A stretch of 64,000 nucleotides of DNA from Symmachiella dynata (lineage in GTDB: Bacteria > Planctomycetota > Planctomycetia > Planctomycetales > Planctomycetaceae). The DNA is taken from positions 6,872,001 to 6,936,000 of the forward strand of contig NZ_CP036276.1 in the NCBI RefSeq assembly GCF_007747995.1, read 5' to 3'. A program made the translations under genes and the position numbers. Under the pieces are notes generated by a model. That model made no database searches. It saw only the letters and a list, made by a program, of their open reading frames with translations, and was not told the DNA's origin. Positions 37,429 to 46,785 of the stretch are shown here, in pieces (the first letter of the stretch is position 1; each line of letters starts with the position of its first letter).

Positions 37429-38370
37429 TCACGACTCCGCAGCTTCTTCGCTAGCCGGCAGCGACTCCGCTGGCGCTGCCTTGTCTTCACCCGGCGGCAC
37501 ATACCGCTGCCCCGGCCGGTCGGCGGAATCGCGGACCGTCTTGAGGAACAGGTCTTCCAAAGTGGTGACCGGATGGTCGACATCGATCGTGTCGTTGTTG
37601 TGCTTGGCAATCACCGCTTTGACCTCGGCGATAGCATCTTCACTCAGCGTACTGGCGCGGATTTGTGTGATTCCCTGGTTTTTGAGCAATTCGTCCACGC
37701 GGCCGAGCACCTTCAGTTCGCCGCCGTCCAAAATTGCCACCCGATCACAGACATCCTGCACGTCGGACAACACGTGGCTGCACATCAGGACCGTCTTGCC
37801 CTGATCACGCAGGTTCAAAATCATATCCTTCATGTCCCGGGTCCCCAAGGGGTCCAGGCCGCTGGTCGGTTCGTCGAGCAACACCAGATCGGGATTGTTG
37901 ATCAAAGCTTGCGCCAAACCAATCCGCCGCGTCATCCCTTTGGAGTATTCACGCAACTGACGTTTGCGGGCATGCTGCAATTTCACCATGTCCAGCAACT
38001 CGTCCGTCCGTTTCCGGCGATCTGCTTTGGACATGTTGAACAAACGCCCGTAAAAATCCAAAGTCTCGTCGGCGTTTAAAAACCGGTAGAGATAAGATTC
38101 TTCGGGCAAATAGCCGATCCGTTGGTTCTTCGAGACATCCGTTGCCGGTTGACCCAGGATTTCCACGGTCCCTTCGGTCGGAAACAACAACCCCAACAAC
38201 AATTTGATGGTCGTTGTCTTGCCGGACCCGTTGGGGCCCAACAATCCAAAAATCTCGCCCTGTTTCACTTCGAGATTCAGTGAATTGAGTGCGCGAACTT
38301 TCTTTCGCCCCCAGAAGTCGCGATAGACTTTCGACAGGCTGCGGGTTTCAATGACGGCCTCGGAGTTCAT
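37429..38370 (-). CDS. ABC transporter ATP-binding protein (NatA/CcmA type)
   Basis: ATPase of 313 aa. Walker A GPNGSGKT at 45-52, a Q-loop region near GYLPEES (Glu in place of Gln is common in this class), signature [15 protein letters not shown] at 142-156, Walker [14 protein letters not shown] at 162-174, then a switch histidine region (MCSHVLSDV). A C-terminal extension of about 80 residues ends in a glutamate/alanine-rich tail. AGGG lies 7 nt before the ATG. It is the first gene of the three-gene operon and powers the downstream permease. Confidence 0.92.
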   Translation of the reverse strand: MNSEAVIETRSLSKVYRDFWGRKKVRALNSLNLEVKQGEIFGLLGPNGSGKTTTIKLLLGLLFPTEGTVEILGQPATDVSKNQRIGYLPEESYLYRFLNADETLDFYGRLFNMSKADRRKRTDELLDMVKLQHARKRQLREYSKGMTRRIGLAQALINNPDLVLLDEPTSGLDPLGTRDMKDMILNLRDQGKTVLMCSHVLSDVQDVCDRVAILDGGELKVLGRVDELLKNQGITQIRASTLSEDAIAEVKAVIAKHNNDTIDVDHPVTTLEDLFLKTVRDSADRPGQRYVPPGEDKAAPAESLPASEEAAES

Positions 38371-38966
38371 GGACGTCCCTTACACAAACGAATGACTCAG
38401 AAAAAACTCAATGGAAATGAATAACAGCAGCGAACTTTGACCTACGGAATTTGCCCCTCGGATTCCCCACAAAGCGTTCCACTCGGGCCGATATTTTCCC
38501 CGTAAAACCAAATGGGAAAGGCATTTATCGATCAGAATGTGCGATTCGCGAAAGAGAGGACTCTAGGGATGCGTACGCTCCGTCCTGCCGGGATGTTGGG
38601 ACTGGTTTTCGGATTTCTCCACAATTTGCGTTTCCTGTCCGACATTCACCATGCCGCAACTAGGCCGGACAGGCCCGGAAACACCAACAATCCCTCACAC
38701 TCAACCGGGCGGAACCTACAAACGCCTCGTTCCGCCGGGCCGTATCCTCCGTGCCGGTCTCCAATTTAGAGTCGCCGACCAGCCGATGCAATAGCTTAGC
38801 CCCCTCCTTCAATTCGCAGCGACCGACAAGCGCCCGTTTGTACCGGCTGCACCGGTATCGAGAGCGTTTGCGTCTGGGGCACGGGTCTCTCAACCCGCAC
38901 CATCCCAGTCGAAGGACACCCGCCACACCGCCATGCCTGCCGGCTGTGAGTTTTTCAGATGCGCTC
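38371..38966. other. Intergenic region, no convincing gene
   Basis: About 600 bp between the co-directional STN-like gene and the ABC operon (both minus strand). It holds the promoter of the ABC operon. Several short open frames cross it on both strands, but none has a ribosome site or protein-like composition. Confidence 0.45.
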
Positions 38967-40244
38967 TCAAGGTTTCTCGACAGCATTTCCATCGAGGCGT
39001 TGCCTCAACGTCTTGAAGCGTTCGAGGATTTTGCGGTGAGCGCGGGGTGTCTGGTAGACAATGAAATATCCGGGCACGTAGGCCATCGTTCCATGGCCAC
39101 CATTTGGGGACCAGGTTTTAGGCAGCACCTTGGTAGTTATCTCTTCGGTGATTACGCTGGGCTCAACATTGGGGCCCAGTAGTTTCTGCACGTCGTAAAT
39201 ATGTGTTTCCGGGAGAGCATTGACCTTTTCTGGCGTCGTGATGAAAAGTACTTCGTGTCGGGCAATGTAGTCCAACTTAAGCGGTTTGAGAGCCTGATCC
39301 AACGCTTGCTGCAAGGACGCCCCTTCAGGCTGAAGTGTGACTGGAGGGTCTGCGCGAATTCCAACATCGTGGAGGGCGATTCTATCGACGAGAATGTTGA
39401 TGTCATGCAATCTACTGAAGAAGACCATAACATCGGTCAGTGGGATGTCGACCATACCCACATTACCAGGGTTTGTTTGTTCCGCCAGCGCGTTTAATAC
39501 GCGCGGTGCATCATTATTGGTCAGCGGAAAACTTTTCTCTCTGGAACGAATCAGCTTGTGGCCTTGAGTCAAATACCACGTCAATTGCTCGAATTTCTTT
39601 TGCACCGCGGCACGATTTGTCATGACCAAACCATTTTCCGTCCAGTCGATCGTGCCTTCCCCTCCCGCATCTCTCCAACTCTTGGGGGCAATGGTCGCAT
39701 AGATGGCTTTTTGAAAAGCCGTCTTGGCTGCCTTCGTGTCTTTCGTTTTTATAACGTCCTCAAATTTCGCATATTGATGGTAAACGGTTTTCACATTCGG
39801 CCCGACCGCAATTTGAGCCGTGGTAATCGTGATTACGCCGTCCCTCACCATCCAGCCCAGTTCCAAAGGTTCGAGCAACAAAGTGAGCACATGCCCTAAC
39901 TTGATACTGTCGACCTTATAGTTGATCAATGCGTCCGGATCGATCCCCTGCTTTACCAATTCCTCGTGATCAATGACGATCTGCAGATCATTGAGCGTTG
40001 CCAACGATTGGATCGCGTCGGTCAGTTTCACGTCTTGAATGTCGATGGATGATGACGTTTGGAGCGTCGCATGGAGTCTCTGTTCCGCCTTGGACAACTC
40101 GTCGCCGGCCACCGCACCGGCCCGCGGTTTGCCTTGTCCCTCATCCCCCAGAACAGAACCGCTGTATGCGCTCGCCAAAATAAATGGCAGGCATACCAAG
40201 ATCTTAACATTCACACATCGCAGGACCCAAGATGATCGGCGCAT
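38967..40244 (-). CDS. Secreted protein with duplicated secretin/STN-like domain
   Basis: A 425-aa protein with a signal peptide (about residues 12-33, ...ASAYSGSVLGDE). Two similar halves are visible. The first (about 65-150) has IDIQDVKLTDAIQSLATLNDLQIVID ending in WMVRDGVITITT. The second (about 265-345) has DIPLTDVMVFFSRLHDINILVD ending in YIARHEVLFITTPEKV. Both match the STN fold found at the N-terminus of secretins and TonB-system proteins. No secretin beta-barrel follows, so it is a free periplasmic module. AGGAG sits 6 nt before the ATG. Role unknown; a peptide-binding or assembly function is possible. Confidence 0.78.
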   Translation of the reverse strand: MRRSSWVLRCVNVKILVCLPFILASAYSGSVLGDEGQGKPRAGAVAGDELSKAEQRLHATLQTSSSIDIQDVKLTDAIQSLATLNDLQIVIDHEELVKQGIDPDALINYKVDSIKLGHVLTLLLEPLELGWMVRDGVITITTAQIAVGPNVKTVYHQYAKFEDVIKTKDTKAAKTAFQKAIYATIAPKSWRDAGGEGTIDWTENGLVMTNRAAVQKKFEQLTWYLTQGHKLIRSREKSFPLTNNDAPRVLNALAEQTNPGNVGMVDIPLTDVMVFFSRLHDINILVDRIALHDVGIRADPPVTLQPEGASLQQALDQALKPLKLDYIARHEVLFITTPEKVNALPETHIYDVQKLLGPNVEPSVITEEITTKVLPKTWSPNGGHGTMAYVPGYFIVYQTPRAHRKILERFKTLRQRLDGNAVEKP

Positions 40245-40418
40245 TGGAGTCTCCTGAACAATGGATTAAGAAAGGCGGATCCCATTCGTAGGCCACCTCA
40301 GTCCGCATTGTCTATCCGGAACTCTCAGCGAACAAGCAGATTCTTGGAAAATCTAGACCGGGCGCGTCTTTTCTGCTGAAGCAATATCTCGCAGTCAGAC
40401 GCCTTAAACAGCCTCGCT

Positions 40419-42752
40419 TCAATCGCTCTTCACGACCGGGAAAATCTGATACCGCTGATACACTGCCGTCGCTTTGTTTTCCGGCGGCATGACGATCGAA
40501 CGTTCCAGCGAGGGAACCCATTTCTGAACATCGGCGAGCTGCGTCGGCGAGAGATCATCGAGCGGGCCGTAGCCGCTGGAGTCCTTGATCGGCCACTGCG
40601 GCCCGAGGATGCCCATTCGCTGCATCTCGGCGAACCGCGCCGGCGTGACGAAATCGGTGTAACCATACGACCCCGCATCGCGATACCGCAGGATCTCCGC
40701 CCAGTTGATGTAGATGTGCGTAATACCCGCGTCGTGCAGTTTTCGACGGATTTCGTCGGCAGGGCGTAGTTTCCATTCACCGGCGGGGACGCCCGGTTGT
40801 TTGTCCGCGAACCATTGATCAAAAATCGAGTAATCAAAGACCGTGTTGTACACATTGGGGAATTCGGCGGCGAACACCACCGCATTGCCCACGCAGAGCA
40901 CTTTGGAGCCGGGGGGGAGTTCGCGATTCAGCTTCGGCAGACCGGGCGAATAATACCCTTCGGTGTGCTGCCGCGCGAGAGGGTAGTCGATCAGGTAGGC
41001 GTTGTATCCGCACAGCGACAACGGACCGGAGATCATCGTCAGGTGATACAACGAAACCACACCGAACAGCCCGATCCACAGAATCCGCCACGACAACCGC
41101 GCACTCCACGTCGCCCCCACACCGGCGAGCAGGGCGACAACCGGAATCAATGGCACCCAAAACCGATCGATGCGATGCGTAAAGATCCAATACGTGAGAA
41201 ACAAATATCCGACGTAAGCCCACAACCAGATCACCAAGCGTCGCTTCGATTTCAACAAAAATGCCAGCGGCGCAAGGCCAAACAAAAACGGGCTCAGCCA
41301 ATCGCTTTTGACGGTCACATCCATCACCTTTTCCGCCAAGTCGAGCGGCGAATAGGTGTTGGGGCTGTGGCCGTGCTTCCATTTCGCATTCAAATCCGCA
41401 TCCCAATCCGCCCCACCGAAGACCGAATAGACCAACGGATAAACCGGATTGCCCGTTTCGATCGTGTTTTTAATCAACCAAGGCCCGATCGTGACCGCTG
41501 TTCCCAGGGCGAAGATCAATCCCAAACGGATAGCCCCTCCCCTCTGTTCCGCACGTTCACCGGGGCGAGTGAAAGGCAGGGCCAACGCCGCAATTCCCAA
41601 GGGGATCACCACCGACAACACGCCGGGGTATTTGCAGGCCATCGCTGAACCGGCGCACAATCCAGCCAGTAGGAAGGGCCGCCATGGCACCCGTACCTCG
41701 GCCGCAGCATGGAAACGTTCATAGCCGATCATCACCGCATAGAGTGCGGCAAACAGATAAAACGTCAGCCCCCCTTCGGCATAGGCAATCGTGGAGATGC
41801 GGTACGTCCAGGGAGTCGTCAGATGAATGGCCGCCGCATAAATACCCGCACGGGTGCTAAACCACCGCGATCCGGCGGCATAGATTCCTAGGGCGGTCAG
41901 CGGTCCGAAGCTCATCAACACGACTTTTCCAGCCACAGCCCCCCAATACCAATCCCCCAACAGGACCATCGACAACAGCGTCAGCATCTCAGTGCCGAAG
42001 GGAAAACTGGTGTAGACGTTGTGCGGCAACATCTCGATGCGACCCGCTTGGAAGTATTCCTTAGGGCCGCCCAGGTGATACTCCAGCACATCAAAATCGG
42101 TCGAGGGGAGCAGTGCCCCCAGGAGCATGCAAAGTACGAACGGCACGATAATGAACAGCCACAGGTTGTAATTCCGCCAATGATCGTCGGCGTCTTCGTT
42201 TGGCGGTGCCGACTTACGGCGGAATATTCGCAGACCGAGTTCAGCCAGCACGGCCAAGGCCAATAGTCCACCGAATAGCTCGCGGGAAAGTACGCCAAAC
42301 CAACCCAACACAAGTGTGATCAAGGACCACGCAGAGAGGCCCAGCGCAAAAGCAAAGAACGTTCGTTCGCTGGTGCGCCGATTGGGGTCGGGACAAACAA
42401 CGCGCAGCAGCAACTGCCCCGTCGCCCACGCCCCCAGGAGAATCGCCGTTGCGACCAAAAGCGGCGGAACACGCTGGGAAAGATTTCCCCACGAGGAAAC
42501 CACAGCCGGCACCGGATTGGGAGGATCAATCAAGTCAAACAGATCCCACGGCACGCGTTGCCAGACATCGGCGCGCGAGACGGGAAAGTTGGGCAACTTG
42601 AAACTAAAAAAGATCGCACCGAAGATGACGAGCCAAACCACGATGGCCACGAAGATTTTTGGATCTCCGCGCTCAACCAATGCCTCCGCCGTCGCCCGCG
42701 GCTGTTCGGTTTTGGGTGTGGTTGTTGATTTGGTGCGTCGTTTGGAACTCAC
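40419..42752 (-). CDS. GT39-like multi-pass membrane glycosyltransferase
   Basis: A 777-aa protein with a cytoplasmic basic N-terminus (SKRRTKSTTTPK), about 12 or more membrane spans and a C-terminal soluble domain of about 180 residues. An acidic loop motif occurs after the early spans (LPSTDFDVLEYHLGGPKEY), in the place where GT39/ArnT-type polyprenyl-sugar transferases carry their catalytic Asp/Glu. TAPWTYRIS-like segments and RIDRFWVPLIP further support a GT-C fold. It would transfer a sugar from a lipid carrier to protein or glycolipid on the outer face of the membrane. GTG start with only a weak ribosome site. The downstream neighbour is the STN-like gene, 174 bp away. Confidence 0.78.
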   Translation of the reverse strand: MSSKRRTKSTTTPKTEQPRATAEALVERGDPKIFVAIVVWLVIFGAIFFSFKLPNFPVSRADVWQRVPWDLFDLIDPPNPVPAVVSSWGNLSQRVPPLLVATAILLGAWATGQLLLRVVCPDPNRRTSERTFFAFALGLSAWSLITLVLGWFGVLSRELFGGLLALAVLAELGLRIFRRKSAPPNEDADDHWRNYNLWLFIIVPFVLCMLLGALLPSTDFDVLEYHLGGPKEYFQAGRIEMLPHNVYTSFPFGTEMLTLLSMVLLGDWYWGAVAGKVVLMSFGPLTALGIYAAGSRWFSTRAGIYAAAIHLTTPWTYRISTIAYAEGGLTFYLFAALYAVMIGYERFHAAAEVRVPWRPFLLAGLCAGSAMACKYPGVLSVVIPLGIAALALPFTRPGERAEQRGGAIRLGLIFALGTAVTIGPWLIKNTIETGNPVYPLVYSVFGGADWDADLNAKWKHGHSPNTYSPLDLAEKVMDVTVKSDWLSPFLFGLAPLAFLLKSKRRLVIWLWAYVGYLFLTYWIFTHRIDRFWVPLIPVVALLAGVGATWSARLSWRILWIGLFGVVSLYHLTMISGPLSLCGYNAYLIDYPLARQHTEGYYSPGLPKLNRELPPGSKVLCVGNAVVFAAEFPNVYNTVFDYSIFDQWFADKQPGVPAGEWKLRPADEIRRKLHDAGITHIYINWAEILRYRDAGSYGYTDFVTPARFAEMQRMGILGPQWPIKDSSGYGPLDDLSPTQLADVQKWVPSLERSIVMPPENKATAVYQRYQIFPVVKSD

Positions 42753-43157
42753 GTGTGGGTTGCTTTTCTATAGGGGCGCGGCAATTGTTCGGCGGTAGAC
42801 GGAAAGAACCACAAAAATCACAAATGACGCGAAAACAAGTTCTGGTTTTCATTTTAGCTTATTGCGAGTTCAATTTAAGCAATGGAAGGTTGTTTTGCAC
42901 CTTCTCCATTTTTTCGTACTACAACCCCTTTTTGTTTCGCATTATGAATTACTCCGGCGCGTGGTCCGGCACGGAACGCACAATGCGACGGCAAGCCGTC
43001 GGTTTGGGATGAGAGAGAGTCACGCTCGGAAATCTGTGTTTTATCCGTGTTCAATCTGTGGCTAAGAAAACAGCAGCCTTGTTTGGTTGCGGCACTGCTG
43101 CGCTAGGTTTTTCGTTACTTTCGTGGTTAATCATTGAACCAGCAGGCCTGCCCGTAA
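42753..43157. repeat. Intergenic gap carrying a GCCACAGAT repeat (43031-43062)
   Basis: About 400 bp with no gene. The 32-nt element at 43031-43062 is nearly identical in reverse complement to 3061-3092 (about 30 of 32 positions), confirming a dispersed family. Confidence 0.65.
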
Positions 43158-44048
43158 TCATTGGCCGGACCAGTCGAAGGCTAGATCGAGGGCGATGGCG
43201 GAGTGTGTTAGGGCACCGATGCTGATGCGTTCGACGCCGGTTGCGGCGATTTGTGCGACCGTCGCCAACGTGACGCCGCCGGAGGCTTCGAGTTGGACGC
43301 TGGGTTGTCGTTGATTTCGCAATTCGACGGCGCGTCGTAAGGTGTCGCAACTCATGTTATCCAACAGCACAATATCGGGGGGGCCATCGAGCGCGTCTTG
43401 AAGTTGCTCCAGCGTATCGACTTCGACCTCGATGGAAATCCCCGGTTTGACGCTCGCCCGCGCCGTTTGAATGGCGGCGGCAATGGTCTGTGCCTGTTGC
43501 GACACAGCCCAGCCGGCAAGGTGGTTGTCTTTAATCAGCACGCCGTCATACAGACCGATCCGGTGATTTGTTCCCCCACCGGCGCGGACGGCATACTTCT
43601 GCAAATGCCGCCAACCCGGCAGCGTCTTGCGGGTATCAAGGATCTTCGCGGCAGTTCCCGTCGCGGCGGCAACATACCGGCTGGTGAGCGTGGCGATCCC
43701 GCTCAGGTGCGTCAAAAAGTTCAGCGCCGTCCGTTCACCGGTCAATAGCGTCCGCAACGGTCCGCGTATTTCCGCGACGGTCATCCCCGCTTCTACAGCA
43801 GTGCCGTCTTCAACGAGGCGGCGGACTTCGACCTGGGAATCGAGTTGCTCGAACACCATGTCGACGATCGGCAGCCCCGCCACAATGCCCGGTTCGCGGA
43901 CGACCACCGACACATGTCCGCGCTGCTGCTCGTCGATCAACGCGCGCGACGTCAAATCGCCCGCATCATCAAGATCCTCCCGCAGCGCCATTTCCAACAA
44001 CTGTCGAGCATTCGCCCGAGCAAGGTCATCAAAGACCGGAACGTTCAA
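43158..44048 (-). CDS. nadC: Nicotinate-nucleotide pyrophosphorylase (carboxylating)
   Basis: Quinolinate phosphoribosyltransferase, 296 aa, making nicotinate mononucleotide from quinolinate and PRPP in de novo NAD synthesis. Clear family motifs: EDLDDAGDLTSRAL, GIVAGLP, ERTALNFLTHLSGIATLT, LDTRKTLPGWRHLQKYAVRAGGGTNHRIGL (binding arginines and lysine), DGVLIKDNH, and the C-terminal EASGGVTL and SIGALTHS. Translation starts at TTG (44048) with AGGAG 7 nt upstream; no ATG gives a better fit. Divergent from ald with a 176-bp gap. Confidence 0.95.
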   Translation of the reverse strand: MNVPVFDDLARANARQLLEMALREDLDDAGDLTSRALIDEQQRGHVSVVVREPGIVAGLPIVDMVFEQLDSQVEVRRLVEDGTAVEAGMTVAEIRGPLRTLLTGERTALNFLTHLSGIATLTSRYVAAATGTAAKILDTRKTLPGWRHLQKYAVRAGGGTNHRIGLYDGVLIKDNHLAGWAVSQQAQTIAAAIQTARASVKPGISIEVEVDTLEQLQDALDGPPDIVLLDNMSCDTLRRAVELRNQRQPSVQLEASGGVTLATVAQIAATGVERISIGALTHSAIALDLAFDWSGQ

Positions 44049-44224
44049 CGATCAACTCCTCAAGCTCAACTAAAAATGTTTTGCAACCACAAAATTCGAT
44101 TCACTTGCCCGCACACACGCAACCAGTGAATAATGCCCAAAGCCGCACAGCGGAAATACTGCTTACTGCTTACTGCCTACAGCCTACTACCTACCGCCCT
44201 CTACGAACAACCCGGAGCAACCCC

Positions 44225-45337
44225 ATGATCGTTGGCGTGCCCACCGAAATCAAACCGGATGAATACCGCGTCGCCCTGTTGCCGGTCGGGGCGGAGGAAC
44301 TGACCCGCCATGGGCATCGCGTGCTGATTCAAACCGGCGCAGGAATCGGGAGCGGGATTCCCGACGAATTATACGCTGAAAACGGTGCGGAAATCGTCGC
44401 TACAGCCGACGAGATTTTTGCCCAAGCCGACTTGGTGATCAAGGTCAAAGAACCGTTGCCCGCCGAATGGCCCAAACTTCGCGCTGGGCAAATCTTGCTG
44501 ACCTATTTCCATTTCGCCGCCAACGAAGAATTAACCCGCGCCGTCTTGTCGACCGGCATCACAGCTGTCGCATACGAGACGCTACGCGGCGCCAAGGGAA
44601 ACTTGCCCTGCTTGACCCCCATGAGCGAAGTCGCCGGGCGGATGAGCATTCAGCAAGGGGCCAAGTATCTGGAGCGCCCGCAAGAGGGCCGTGGAATCTT
44701 GTTGGGAGGCGTGCCGGGAGTGCCGCCGGCGGACATTGTGATCTTTGGCGGGGGAGTCGTCGGCAAAAACGCCGCCCAGATCGCTGCCGGTTTTCAAGCG
44801 GACGTGAGCATCCTGGACATCAACGTCGATCGCCTGCGGTATCTGGAAGATATCATGCCGGCCAATGTGAACACGCTGTTCAGCGACCGGCACACTGTTC
44901 GCGAACAATTGATGAAGGCTGATTTGTTGATCGGAGCGGTGCTCATCGAAGGGGCCCGTGCGCCGGTATTGGTCAAGGAAGAAGATCTGAAACTGATGAA
45001 GCCCGGAGCGGTGATCATCGATGTCGCCGTCGACCAAGGCGGCTGCGTGGAAACCGCTCGGCCCACGACGCACTCCGACCCGACCTACATCGTCAACGAC
45101 GTCGTGCACTACTGCGTCGCCAACATGCCCGGAGCAGTCGGCCGGACGAGCACCTATGCACTGTGCAATGTGACGTTTCCCTACGCCCTGCGGATCGCCA
45201 ACCACGGCCTCAACGCGGCTTGCACAGCCGATCCCGGTTTAGCACATGCAGTGAATATGTCCGCCGGCAAACTGACGAACCGCGCGGTGGCGGAGACGTT
45301 TGGGTTGGCTTATGAGGAGTATTTGCCGGGAGCGTAA
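44225..45337 (+). CDS. ald: Alanine dehydrogenase
   Basis: NAD-dependent L-alanine dehydrogenase of 370 aa interconverting alanine and pyruvate plus ammonia. Starts MIVGVPTEIKPDEYRVAL, with the pyruvate-binding arginine and the catalytic lysine region DLVIKVKEPLPAEW. LPCLTPMSEVAGRMSIQQGAKYL and the Rossmann motif FGGGVVGKNAA with DIN as strand-end acidic residue indicate NAD. Ends with NMPGAVGRTSTYAL and a catalytic-loop region typical of the family. GGAG lies about 9 nt before the ATG; longer in-frame starts upstream lack this. Probably monocistronic. Confidence 0.94.
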   Translation: MIVGVPTEIKPDEYRVALLPVGAEELTRHGHRVLIQTGAGIGSGIPDELYAENGAEIVATADEIFAQADLVIKVKEPLPAEWPKLRAGQILLTYFHFAANEELTRAVLSTGITAVAYETLRGAKGNLPCLTPMSEVAGRMSIQQGAKYLERPQEGRGILLGGVPGVPPADIVIFGGGVVGKNAAQIAAGFQADVSILDINVDRLRYLEDIMPANVNTLFSDRHTVREQLMKADLLIGAVLIEGARAPVLVKEEDLKLMKPGAVIIDVAVDQGGCVETARPTTHSDPTYIVNDVVHYCVANMPGAVGRTSTYALCNVTFPYALRIANHGLNAACTADPGLAHAVNMSAGKLTNRAVAETFGLAYEEYLPGA

Positions 45338-45379
45338 ACCAACCTCGGTCAGTCAAACAAACGTTTTCCATGTGCCCAA

Positions 45380-46177
45380 TCAATCATCCGCCGGGACGGT
45401 CATCTGAATCAGGTCAAACACCGCTCCCTGTGGGTCACCGACGATGCTGATATGGCCGACTGAGACTTCAAACGGTGGTTGGCAAATCGTGCCCCCCAGT
45501 TGCACCACGCGGTTGGTGGTCGCTTGAATATCCTCGACTGAGAAATAGACGCCCCAACAAGACGGAATGTCGCCCATTTCAGGCGTCTTCTGCAGCATGC
45601 CTCCCAGCGGGCGGTTGTTGAGTTGGAATGTCCAATAGGGGGTTGCGTCCGACTCTTCCTTCTCCACCGCCCAGCCAAAAAGACTGCCATAAAACTCAAG
45701 CGATGCCCCCACGTTGTCGGTGAGCAGTTCGTTCCATGACCAACAACCGGGGTCGTTGATCATTTCAGCACCGAAGTGGTCCAAGCCTTGCCACAAGGAA
45801 ACGACCGCACCGCTGGGATCGCTGATGATCGCCATGTGTCCGGTGTCCATGATTTGAAACGGCTCCATCAACACGGTGCCGCCGCACGCCTGAGCACGTC
45901 GCGTAGAGGCTGCAATGTCATCGACATTGATGTAGGAATTCCAAATCGGCGGCATACCGGTCGATTTCATCTCGTCGTTCATCGCCCCCATGCCGGCGAC
46001 TTGCAGGTCGTCGATTGTAAAAACTCGATACGGCGGTCCGCCCGGCGTCTCTTTTTTTGCGGATTCCCAGCCAAGCAGTTCTCCATAAAACTCCTGCGCA
46101 GCTGTGACGTCGTTCGTCATCAAGTCGACCCAACAAAATTGCCCATTCGCATACTCTGTTCTGGTTCTGGTCGCCAT
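45380..46177 (-). CDS. VOC family protein with two glyoxalase-like domains
   Basis: A 265-aa protein of two tandem vicinal-oxygen-chelate domains, each starting with a FCWVDL- or SWNELL-like strand and LLGWE/LFGWA after an EFYG motif. Domain 1: FYGELLGWE ... GHMAIISDPSGAVVSLWQ. Domain 2: FYGSLFGWA ... GHISIVGDPQGAVFDLIQ. Metal-ligand positions are partly altered, as in many hydroxylase-like members. ATG at 46177 has GGAGAG 8 nt upstream, so the longer frame to 46225 is unlikely. Substrate not predictable; relatives are implicated in antibiotic or aldehyde metabolism. Confidence 0.85.
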   Translation of the reverse strand: MATRTRTEYANGQFCWVDLMTNDVTAAQEFYGELLGWESAKKETPGGPPYRVFTIDDLQVAGMGAMNDEMKSTGMPPIWNSYINVDDIAASTRRAQACGGTVLMEPFQIMDTGHMAIISDPSGAVVSLWQGLDHFGAEMINDPGCWSWNELLTDNVGASLEFYGSLFGWAVEKEESDATPYWTFQLNNRPLGGMLQKTPEMGDIPSCWGVYFSVEDIQATTNRVVQLGGTICQPPFEVSVGHISIVGDPQGAVFDLIQMTVPADD

Positions 46178-46785
46178 CGTTACGCTCTCCGTGAGCCTGA
46201 TGAAGGATAAGGGAACTTGCACCAAGTATGCTGGCAGAATTCGGAGGCGGGTTCAACAAGATTCTTGACGGAATTTTTCGAGACTGCGAAGCGGCACGAA
46301 CGGGAGTGGAGAGACAGGGGGACGTTGCGAGCGGCGGAAACAGGACCGGCTGTTCCGGTTTTCCTAAGCCACAGATTTTCTTAAGCCCCGGTTTCCCTAA
46401 TCCACAGAGAAATCCCCGGCAGAGAACGAAATCGTGACGTGTCCCATTGCCCTCAACCTGACCGTTTGCGGTCGCAGTGAGCGATCCGCACCGGATGATG
46501 CACCGGCGTGATTTTCGCTTGAAACAAAGGGATTTCCCCTTCCCTACGATCGTCGCAATCGGCCTCACGCAGCGACGAACGAGACGAGACAAGAGTTGCA
46601 ATGTCTCTAGTAGCACGTGATAATAAGGGTGCGCTTTCTTGCCTGACAAACTCTCGCTGACCAAGACAGGAGCAGCCATGACAATTGCCCAAAAGTGCGG
46701 TGGCTGTTGCAAGATCATTCTGGCTGGAATGATCAACGGTTTCTCCGGCTGTCATCGGTTCTCCGGCTGTCAAAGAAAACTGGCT
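46178..46785. other. Intergenic region, no gene seen
   Basis: About 600 bp between divergent genes. It holds both promoters and a short direct repeat (CTCCGGCTGTCA twice within 46742-46772) just upstream of the following gene, of unknown meaning. The open frame from 46639 is in frame with the next gene, but a lipoprotein start at 46786 is far more plausible. Confidence 0.5.

Noticed and set aside
38660-38992. Open frame of about 110 codons on the minus strand overlapping the STN-like gene end
   Set aside because: Arginine- and cysteine-rich with no ribosome site and overlapping a real gene. It looks like chance coding in GC-rich spacer.
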